This document shows, piece by piece, positions 1 through 5,365 of a stretch of DNA of 5,365 nucleotides (position 1 is the stretch's first letter; the number at the start of each line of letters is the position of its first letter). The notes under the pieces were generated by a model, which saw only the letters and a list, made by a program, of their open reading frames with translations, did no database searches and was not told the DNA's origin. The position numbers were made by a program, and so were the translations under genes. Source of the DNA: Rhizobiaceae bacterium (lineage in GTDB: Bacteria > Pseudomonadota > Alphaproteobacteria > Rhizobiales > Rhizobiaceae); contig JAGWJK010000384.1 of the NCBI GenBank assembly GCA_028865845.1, positions 1-5,365 of the forward strand, read 5' to 3'.

Positions 1-467
1 GCAATGCCGAGATTTTCGCAATGAGCGACGAGGCTTTCGCGCTTCGATGGATGACCTGTCCCAACAAAACCCTGGATCAGGTTGAAATGCTCGTTCAGCC
101 GGTGATGCCCGATCAGCAATGCGATCTGCGCATGCGGTGCCATCGACAGCAGCGATTGGCTCGCGGCGGGCGCGATCGCTTCCAGCGCATGGACGGCATC
201 GGCGGCAAGCGGGAGGTCGTGCATCGCCGCCTCATAGCGGATGACGTAATTGTCGCCGAGCTGCTTCAGTTCATGCACGAGAGTGGCGCGGCCAAGCAGC
301 GCATTGAAATAGTTGACGAGTGGCCGCTGGTAATGATCGCGAACGTCATCCTCGGTGATACCAGGCCGCCCCAGATCGGCGAGCGTATCGATGGTGATAC
401 GGGCGGTTAAGGCGAAATCGTCAAGCAAGGTGCCGTTCCAATCCCAGATGACGTGGCGCTGTTTCAT
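1..467 (-). CDS. HAD-superfamily hydrolase, likely small-molecule phosphatase (3' end cut by window edge)
   Basis: The frame is open from an ATG at 467 to the window edge, giving 155 residues; the C-terminus is missing. It starts MKQRHVIWDWNGTLLDD, which is HAD motif I with nucleophile Asp9. A helical stretch at about residues 17-90 looks like a C1-type cap. Motif II is SLLSMA (Ser108) and motif III is Lys142 in GHPSKRES. The acidic motif IV would lie beyond the edge. HAD enzymes of this shape (Gph/phosphoglycolate phosphatase-like) mostly remove phosphate from small cytoplasmic metabolites through an aspartyl-phosphate. Position +2 after the nucleophile is Asn11, where standard phosphatases have the acid/base Asp, so activity or substrate may differ. 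The start overlaps the ATPase stop by 4 nt (ATGA), and a GGGGA sequence sits 7 nt upstream. It is the sixth gene of the operon. HAD membership is firm; phosphatase activity and substrate are inferred. Confidence 0.88.
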   Translation of the reverse strand, partial: MKQRHVIWDWNGTLLDDFALTARITIDTLADLGRPGITEDDVRDHYQRPLVNYFNALLGRATLVHELKQLGDNYVIRYEAAMHDLPLAADAVHALEAIAPAASQSLLSMAPHAQIALLIGHHRLNEHFNLIQGFVGTGHPSKRESLVAHCENLGI

Positions 468-1582
468 TGTTTGGTCCCCATACGCACGCCATCGGCATCG
501 AAATAATGAAGGCGGTCGGCGGCGACCGACAGCTCGACGATAGTACCCGGCTGCAACGCCTCGGCAAGACGCGCGCGAAAACGCCATCCGCCACAGTTGA
601 AATGCACCAGCCTCTCGACACCAGTCAGCTCCGAACGTTCGACACGCGCGGCAAGACGCAGGCCGGCCTCGGACGGCGCAAGCGTCATGTCTTCCGTGCG
701 GAAGCCGAGCAGAAAATCCATTCCGATCGGCGCTGTAGCCGGCAGATGGATGACCTGGCCATCACCGATGATAGGCTGAACTCCTTCGAAACGGATGCAC
801 GCAAGATTCATCGAGCCTAGGAAATCGGCAACGAAGCTATTGATCGGCCGGGAGAAGATTTCCTCCGGTCTACCCTGCTGCTCGATACGACCATCGCGCA
901 TGACGACGAGATGATCGGCTAGTGCCAAGGCTTCGGTCTGGTCGTGGGTTACATAGACGGTCGTCGCACCGATCTCGCGCTGCAATCCGGCGAGCTCGGC
1001 GCGCATCTCGATGCGAAGCTTGGTATCAAGGTTGGAAAGCGGCTCGTCCATCAAGAGCACTCCGGGGCCACGAACGATGGCGCGAGCAATGCCGACACGC
1101 TGACGCTGGCCGCCGGACAATTGCGACGGCAGGCGCTCCAGCAGGCCATCGATCCGCGTAAGCGCGGCGGCCGCCTTCACGCGCTGTTCGATATCGGCCT
1201 TGCCGAGGCCGGCCATGCGAAGCGGAAAGGCAATATTCTCGAACACTGTCTTAGCCGGATAGAGCGCATAGTTCTGGAACACCATCGCGACACCGCGGCG
1301 CTGCGGATCGACATGGGTGACATCGCGGTCGCCGAAGTGAATTTCACCCGATGTTGCGGTGTCGAGGCCGCACAGGCAGCGCAGAAGCGTCGTCTTGCCA
1401 CAGCCGGAGGGACCGACGATAACGGTCACGCCGCCGGCCGGGCAGTTGACATCGAGCTTATCGAAGACCGGACGCTGAGCGCCCGGCCAGATTTTTGTCA
1501 GGCCATGGACGGTGACGGCCTGCGGCGCCCGTGCGGCCGCCTGCTCTGCTGTCATGGCGATGGACATGCGATCGGTACTCAC
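464..1582 (-). CDS. ABC transporter ATP-binding protein, MalK/UgpC (CUT1) type
   Basis: This is the 372-residue ATPase that powers the importer, acting as a dimer on the inner face of the membrane. Visible motifs are Walker A GPSGCGKTT (57-65), Q-loop VFQNYALYP (Gln103), signature LSGGQ (155-159), Walker B VLLMDE (175-180, catalytic Glu180), D-loop SNLD (183-186) and H-loop His213. The part after about residue 240 is the regulatory TOBE/OB-fold domain of the MalK/UgpC group, with GFRTED (293-298) and LHYFDADG near the end. Length fits the family. The start used is GTG at 1582, overlapping the binding-protein stop by 4 nt (GTGA). ATG codons at residues 6 (1567) and 10 (1555) are alternatives, and none has a clear Shine-Dalgarno sequence. 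One oddity: after ALYP the family usually has His, while this protein has Ala110-Lys111. Family assignment is very secure; substrate is not. Confidence 0.96.
   Translation of the reverse strand: MSTDRMSIAMTAEQAAARAPQAVTVHGLTKIWPGAQRPVFDKLDVNCPAGGVTVIVGPSGCGKTTLLRCLCGLDTATSGEIHFGDRDVTHVDPQRRGVAMVFQNYALYPAKTVFENIAFPLRMAGLGKADIEQRVKAAAALTRIDGLLERLPSQLSGGQRQRVGIARAIVRGPGVLLMDEPLSNLDTKLRIEMRAELAGLQREIGATTVYVTHDQTEALALADHLVVMRDGRIEQQGRPEEIFSRPINSFVADFLGSMNLACIRFEGVQPIIGDGQVIHLPATAPIGMDFLLGFRTEDMTLAPSEAGLRLAARVERSELTGVERLVHFNCGGWRFRARLAEALQPGTIVELSVAADRLHYFDADGVRMGTKQ
475..479 (-). promoter_or_regulatory. Ribosome binding site of the HAD gene
   Basis: GGGGA on the minus strand lies 7 nt before the ATG at 467, inside the last codons of the ATPase gene. 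It is a moderate Shine-Dalgarno match. With the ATGA overlap it supports 467 as the start and translational coupling to the ATPase. Confidence 0.5.
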
Positions 1583-2838
1583 TGCGCGCTGTTCAGGTCG
1601 TTCATGATGCCGGCGAGGCGCTTCATGCCGTCGGCGGCCGAGGTTGCGCCCGTCAGGATTTCATATTGAACATCGCCGAAATTGGACTGGAACTCGTTGT
1701 TCGCCTTGCCGGGCAGCGTGTACCAGTTCTGACTCTTCTGGGTGTTGATGACCTTGAGTTCCGGATTCTGGCTGTAGAAATCGCCAAGCAGTTCCGGCTT
1801 TGCCGCGGCAGTGACATTCAGCGGCGACGATGCCGTCGCCTTCACGGTCAACGCCACGCTCTGCGGGCTGATGAGAGACAGCAATGCCTTGCAGGTTGCC
1901 TGCTGACGTGCCGGATCCGTTGCCAGCATGACGAAACCGTTGGCGGAAGCCATGGTCACGGCTTGCCCACCGTCCTTGACCGGCATCGGCGCCAGCGCCA
2001 CCTTGAACGGCGCCTTGGAGACGAGGCTGGTATAGCTGGAGGAAGAGGTGAGCATCATCGCGACTTCGCCCGCCTGGAACATGCGGCCGCTCTCGCCCCA
2101 GAACGTGCCCGGCGAAACGGCCGGCATGTAGCCCTTTTCGACCAGGCCCCGCATGTAGCTCATGACATCGACGGCAGCCGGGCCGCCGACACCTGATTTT
2201 CCATCCGCACCGACCATGGCGCCGCCGTCGGAGGCCAGTTGGCCCTCGAACATGTAGGTGTTGGGCATGTACATCAGCACGCCGAACTTGTCGTTGGCCT
2301 TGTCGCTGAGCTTGGCGGCGGCGGCTTTGAGTTCGCTCCAGGTCTTCGGAGGATTGGCGGGATCGAGGCCGGCGGCGCGGAAGGCATCGGCATTGATGAA
2401 CAGCGCCGGCAAGGTCACATACCACGGCATCGCGTAGAGCTTGCCGTTGATGCGGAAATCGTCGACCAGGCCCTTATCGAGTTGCGCGGCCAGTTCCGGC
2501 GCCGAGGCCAGGCAATCATCGAGCGGCTGTGCCCGGCCGGAATCGACGTAAGGACGGAGAACCGCGCCGGTGATGCGCACGGCATCCGGCGTCGTGCCGG
2601 CGACGATATCGGCCATAACCTTCTGCGTGGTATCGAGATCCGATTTATTGTCGAGTTCGAGATTGACGGTCGAAGCCGGCTTCGTGCCGTTATAGGTATC
2701 GAAAATCTGCTTCAGCACCGCGCCATTCTGTTTTTCCTGGCCGGAGACGAAACGCAGCTCGTCGGCAGCGCCGGGAAACGCGGCGAAAAGCGCAAGCGAG
2801 ATCGTGGCGATTGCGGTGGCGGTAGTAAAGCGGTTCAT
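1579..2838 (-). CDS. Periplasmic solute-binding protein of a CUT1 ABC importer (family 1, UgpB/MalE-like)
   Basis: This 419-residue protein captures the substrate in the periplasm and delivers it to the two permeases. It opens with a Sec signal peptide: Arg3, a hydrophobic run at about 8-21, and a likely cleavage after FPGAA near residue 25. There is no lipobox Cys. The mature part has the pattern of family 1 binding proteins: DIVAGTTPDAVRIT (77-90), KLYAMPWYVTLPALFINADA (133-152), then an AAGLDP..PPKTWSEL segment (155-170), as in UgpB-like proteins. FWGESGRMFQAGEVAMML (246-263) is the usual second-lobe motif. Cys109 and Cys316 are the only cysteines seen in the mature part. ATG at 2838 is well supported by AGGAG 8 nt upstream. 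It is third in the transporter cluster rather than first, with its own strong ribosome site, which fits the excess of binding protein such systems need. The ligand is unknown; a sugar, polyol or glycerophosphate-like compound is possible. Confidence 0.94.
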   Translation of the reverse strand: MNRFTTATAIATISLALFAAFPGAADELRFVSGQEKQNGAVLKQIFDTYNGTKPASTVNLELDNKSDLDTTQKVMADIVAGTTPDAVRITGAVLRPYVDSGRAQPLDDCLASAPELAAQLDKGLVDDFRINGKLYAMPWYVTLPALFINADAFRAAGLDPANPPKTWSELKAAAAKLSDKANDKFGVLMYMPNTYMFEGQLASDGGAMVGADGKSGVGGPAAVDVMSYMRGLVEKGYMPAVSPGTFWGESGRMFQAGEVAMMLTSSSSYTSLVSKAPFKVALAPMPVKDGGQAVTMASANGFVMLATDPARQQATCKALLSLISPQSVALTVKATASSPLNVTAAAKPELLGDFYSQNPELKVINTQKSQNWYTLPGKANNEFQSNFGDVQYEILTGATSAADGMKRLAGIMNDLNSAQ

Positions 2839-2846
2839 CGGTTAAA

Positions 2847-2851
2847 CTCCT
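2847..2851 (-). promoter_or_regulatory. Strong Shine-Dalgarno site of the solute-binding protein gene
   Basis: Minus-strand AGGAG ends 8 nt before the ATG at 2838, in the 27-nt gap (2839-2865) after the second permease. It is the best ribosome binding site in the window and settles the start. The gap shows no terminator-like hairpin, so transcription probably continues through it. Confidence 0.8.
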
Positions 2852-2865
2852 GGGAGGGAAGGGCT

Positions 2866-3711
2866 TCAATCGACCTGGCCGGATGTCATCGACATGCCGG
2901 CAATGAATTGCCGCTGCGCCAGCAGAAAGCCGACCAGCAACGGGAGAACAGTGAGAGTGGCAGCCGCCATCTGTGGTCCGTATTCGGAACCGAGTTCCTG
3001 ATCGAGAAACCGGACGATGCCGAACGGCACCGTCGCGGCGGCGTCGTTGCGCAGCACGAAGGACGGCCAGAAATAGTCGTTCCAATGCGATACGAAGGTG
3101 AAGATGCCAAAGGTGGTGATCGCCGGCCGCGCCATCGGGAAGACGATGTGCCAGAGGATGCGAAACGGCGAGGCTCCATCGAGCCGCGCGGATTCGAAGA
3201 CCGACTGCGGAATGGAAAGCAAGAACTGCCGCAGCAGAAACACGCTGAAGGCGGAACTTACGAACGGCAGAATGAGCGCACCGTAGCTGTTGATCAGGCC
3301 GAGCTGCGACAGAAGCACGTAGACCGGGATCGCGGTGACCTGATAGGGCACCATCATCGCCGCTAGCACCAGCCAGAGACTTATCCCTTCGCCCCTGAAG
3401 CGCAGCCGCGACAATACATAAGCCGCGGGCACACAGATAGCGACCTGTCCGAGAAAGATAGCAACGACCACCAATATGCCGTTCAGGTAATAGCGCAGGA
3501 TCGGCACGTCGGCGAAGACACGGGCATAGTTTTCCAGCGTGAGGTCCGGCAGCGCCAGCAGGTTGCCGCGGAAGATCTCGTCCGGCGGCGTCAACGATGT
3601 CCGCAGCATCAGCCAGAAAGGCAGCAGCATGAAAATCGCGCCGATCGCGAGCGCAAGGTGCGTAAAGCCCTGCTGCAGGAGATAGCGATTTCGCGACGCG
3701 GTCCTGATCAT
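2866..3711 (-). CDS. ABC transporter inner-membrane permease, MalG/UgpE (CUT1) type
   Basis: This is the second membrane subunit of the importer, 281 residues, forming the translocation channel with the upstream permease. About six membrane segments are visible: roughly 15-37, 74-100, 110-133, 143-163, 194-215 and 250-268. The EAA loop that contacts the ATPase is ESARLDGASPFRILWHIVFP (173-192), with Gly179 and the final Pro. Other family marks are the TSLTPPDEIF segment after the first membrane span, WNDYFWP (210-216), and the end QRQFIAGM, as in MalG and UgpE. The frame stays open far upstream to 4782, but the first 357 codons there only shadow the other permease. The real start is the ATG at 3711, which overlaps the upstream stop by 4 nt (ATGA), with GGGAA shortly before it. 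Length fits the family. Confidence 0.95.
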   Translation of the reverse strand: MIRTASRNRYLLQQGFTHLALAIGAIFMLLPFWLMLRTSLTPPDEIFRGNLLALPDLTLENYARVFADVPILRYYLNGILVVVAIFLGQVAICVPAAYVLSRLRFRGEGISLWLVLAAMMVPYQVTAIPVYVLLSQLGLINSYGALILPFVSSAFSVFLLRQFLLSIPQSVFESARLDGASPFRILWHIVFPMARPAITTFGIFTFVSHWNDYFWPSFVLRNDAAATVPFGIVRFLDQELGSEYGPQMAAATLTVLPLLVGFLLAQRQFIAGMSMTSGQVD

Positions 3712-4631
3712 CGGGTTCCCGCCTTTTCCAGCCGGACGGTCAGCATGCGCTGGAGAAAAGTGGCAAACAGCGCAAGCGCGATCAGCACCAACGTCACCAC
3801 GGCCCCGCCGCCAATGTCGAAGAAATAGATGCCGCGCTCCCACATCAGATGCGCGAGCGTCTGCGAATGGCGCGACGGGCCGCCGCCGGTCATTGTCGAA
3901 ATGCTGTCGAAGACGCGCATTGCGTTCACCGACGTGATGATGCCGGCAAAAATCGTCGTCGGGCCAATAGCCGGCCAGGTGACGTGCCAGAACCGGCTCC
4001 ACCCATTGGCGCCGTCGACCTGCGCCGCTTCCAGGAGATGGCGAGGAACGGCGGCGAGCGCTGCGAGATAGAGAATCGCGACGAAACCGATCTGCTGCCA
4101 ATTGCCAACCACCGCAACGGCGGGCAAGGCAAGCGACGGCGAGTTCAGCCAGTCGGAAAGGCCGGTCATTGGCCCTAGCATATGGTCGATCAGGCCACGA
4201 CGGCCGACGAACATCCAGCGCCAGACGATCGACATCGCCACAAGAGTTGCGGCAACGGGCAGAAAATAGACCGCGCGCCAGAAGGCCCGCAGATGGCCGA
4301 GGCTGTTGATGCCGAGGGCGACCAGCAGGCCGAGCACCATCGACGTCGGCACCGTCAACACCATGTAAAGCAGCGTCACGCCGATGCTGTTCAAGAGGTC
4401 GCCGCGGGTGAAGGCCCTGGTAAAATTGGCAAAGCCGACGAACCGCATGGTGCCAGCGAGGATATCGGTCTCGAAAAAGGCAAGCACCAGTGTCAGCAGG
4501 CAGGGCAGGATCGTGAAGACGAACAGCAGGGCCAGCATCGGAGTGACGAGGATAAAGGGTGCCCAGCGTTCGCCGATTCCGGATTTCGGCGCAGAAATCG
4601 GGCTGAGAAACTGGGCGGGAGATGCGCTCAT
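3708..4631 (-). CDS. ABC transporter inner-membrane permease, MalF/UgpA (CUT1) type
   Basis: This is the first membrane subunit, 307 residues, pairing with the MalG-like permease. After a polar N-terminus with WAPFILVTPML (23-33), about six membrane segments follow: roughly 26-52, 84-108, 118-138, 168-192, 218-238 and 274-296. The EAA loop is EAAQVDGANGWSRFWHVTWP (201-220), with Gly207 and Pro220. It is followed by NAMRVFDSISTMTGGGPSRH (236-255), the MTGGGP segment typical of UgpA- and MalF-like permeases of this length. Near the end, GGGAV stands where many relatives have GYASA-like residues. ATG at 4631 overlaps the MBL hydrolase stop by 4 nt (ATGA); only a weak GGGAC ribosome site lies upstream, so coupling to the preceding gene is likely. 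Compared with E. coli MalF it lacks the extra N-terminal membrane spans and large periplasmic loop, as in the UgpA branch. Confidence 0.95.
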   Translation of the reverse strand: MSASPAQFLSPISAPKSGIGERWAPFILVTPMLALLFVFTILPCLLTLVLAFFETDILAGTMRFVGFANFTRAFTRGDLLNSIGVTLLYMVLTVPTSMVLGLLVALGINSLGHLRAFWRAVYFLPVAATLVAMSIVWRWMFVGRRGLIDHMLGPMTGLSDWLNSPSLALPAVAVVGNWQQIGFVAILYLAALAAVPRHLLEAAQVDGANGWSRFWHVTWPAIGPTTIFAGIITSVNAMRVFDSISTMTGGGPSRHSQTLAHLMWERGIYFFDIGGGAVVTLVLIALALFATFLQRMLTVRLEKAGTR

Positions 4632-5365
4632 AGCCCATAGTCCCGCGCGTCGAAGGCAACCTGGATTTCACCGTCGAAATGACGCGCTGCCGCTTCCATA
4701 GCAAAAGGGCCATCCTCCGGCGCTCCGAGATGGCACAGCACCAGCCGTCTCGCACCGGCGATGGCCGCAAGCCGCCCGGCATCCTCCGGCGTCATGTGAG
4801 CGCCGCCCGGAGCCTTTGGCCCGGAAAAATGAGCGTCGACGAGGAAGAGATCGGTGCCGTTAGCAAAATCGCCGAGCGAAGACAAAAAACGCGTGTCGGC
4901 GGAATAGACCAGATCGGCGCTTCCGGCTTTGAGGCGCATTGCGGCCGTCGGGATGCGATGATCGACCGGCATGGTGGCGATCTCAACCGCACCGAAGACG
5001 AGGTCGTCGCCCGGCGCATATTCGCGCACGTCGAAAACCGTCAGCATCCAATCCTCGCCGCGGGCCAGCGTCGCAGCAATGGCCCGCTGACCGGCATTGC
5101 CGCTGTCCTCAGGAAAACGCCACTCGCGGTGGCCGAACAGATCCGAGAGTTTTTGCAGGAATTCCAGGCCGCCAGGCGGAAGATAGAGCGGCACAGGACT
5201 AGTACGCGCCTCCGTCACCCATTCGGTCATCAGCGCGTAGCCGAGCGGAATAAGATCGAGCACATGGTCGGGATGCAGGTGGCTTACCACGATACCATCC
5301 AGGCCGACCTTAGCGTCCGCACCGATCAATGTGGTCGCGACCCCTGGCCCGCAATCGAGGAGCAG
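4628..5365 (-). CDS. MBL-fold metallo-hydrolase, RNase Z/phosphodiesterase-like (5' end cut by window edge)
   Basis: The frame is open from the right edge to the TGA at 4628, giving 245 visible residues; the true start lies outside. It begins LLLDCGPGVATT, the beta-strand just before the metal site, so perhaps 30-60 residues are missing. HLHPDH (5264-5281) is the dinuclear metal motif HxHxDH. Further probable ligands are His in PVDHRIP, Asp in YSADT, and His in VLCHLG; GGAHMTPEDAG also fits the family. This order matches the RNase Z-like branch, which includes tRNA 3' processing enzymes, cyclic-nucleotide phosphodiesterases and PhnP-type phosphodiesterases. The pattern around PVDH, YSADT and AHMTPEDAG looks more like small-molecule phosphodiesterases than true RNase Z, since the usual tRNA-binding arm is not evident. 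YSADT replaces the common YSGDT. It overlaps the first permease gene by 4 nt, so it probably acts on what is imported. The MBL fold is certain; the reaction is inferred. Confidence 0.92.
   Translation of the reverse strand: MLLDCGPGVATTLIGADAKVGLDGIVVSHLHPDHVLDLIPLGYALMTEWVTEARTSPVPLYLPPGGLEFLQKLSDLFGHREWRFPEDSGNAGQRAIAATLARGEDWMLTVFDVREYAPGDDLVFGAVEIATMPVDHRIPTAAMRLKAGSADLVYSADTRFLSSLGDFANGTDLFLVDAHFSGPKAPGGAHMTPEDAGRLAAIAGARRLVLCHLGAPEDGPFAMEAAARHFDGEIQVAFDARDYGL

Noticed and set aside
21..410. 129-codon plus-strand open frame at the left edge
   Set aside because: It is antisense to the HAD gene, which runs open through the whole stretch on the minus strand with motifs I, II and III.
944..1669. 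241-codon plus-strand open frame
   Set aside because: It is antisense to the ATPase gene, whose full motif set is certain. It has no ribosome site or domain of its own.
2839..2865. Possible terminator or promoter in the gap before the binding-protein gene
   Set aside because: Only 27 nt, with no stem-loop plus T-run and no recognisable -35/-10 pair; the Shine-Dalgarno site accounts for its conserved-looking part.
2239..3366. 375-codon plus-strand open frame
   Set aside because: It lies antisense across the binding-protein and MalG-like permease genes, both of which have clear family motifs. Its translation is Arg/Gly/Glu-rich with no recognisable domain, typical of high-G+C shadow frames.
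3712..3721. Small inverted repeat CGGGTTCCCG before the MalG-like permease start
   Set aside because: The stem is only 4 bp with a 2-nt loop and lies within coding sequence; likely chance in G+C-rich DNA.
3712..4782. N-terminal 357 codons of a 638-codon open frame ending with the MalG-like permease
   Set aside because: This stretch is an Arg- and Pro-rich shadow of the MalF-like permease and MBL genes, with no membrane segments. The permease proper starts at the ATG at 3711 with the ATGA overlap.
5327..5329. TTG as a possible start of the MBL gene
   Set aside because: The frame continues upstream through the conserved LLLDCGPGV strand of the MBL fold, so this codon is an internal Leu and the true start is outside the window.

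Overview
The window is one uninterrupted stretch of six minus-strand genes, read from right to left. The DNA is G+C-rich, gene spacing is very tight, and the transporter genes resemble those common in Rhizobiales-type Alphaproteobacteria (Rhizobium, Agrobacterium, Mesorhizobium, Brucella relatives). That placement is an inference from style, not a database match.

Layout in transcription order: a metallo-beta-lactamase (MBL) fold hydrolase, 5' end cut by the right edge (5365-4628); a MalF/UgpA-type permease (4631-3708); a MalG/UgpE-type permease (3711-2866); a periplasmic solute-binding protein (2838-1579); a MalK/UgpC-type ATPase (1582-464); and a HAD-superfamily hydrolase, 3' end cut by the left edge (467 to beyond 1). 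Four of the five junctions are 4-nt ATGA or GTGA start/stop overlaps. The exception is a 27-nt gap before the binding-protein gene, which holds the clearest Shine-Dalgarno sequence in the window.

The four middle genes form a complete importer of the carbohydrate uptake class 1 (CUT1) family, whose members carry sugars, oligosaccharides, polyols or glycerol-3-phosphate and its diesters. It is flanked by a likely metal-dependent phosphodiesterase-type hydrolase and a likely phosphatase. The simplest speculative reading is uptake of a phosphorylated or phosphodiester compound, followed by cytoplasmic hydrolysis in two steps. The substrate cannot be read from the sequence. No promoter, terminator, regulator, RNA gene, mobile element, repeat array or CRISPR was recognised; the operon promoter and the end of the last gene lie outside the window. 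No gene-free stretch exceeds 27 nt.
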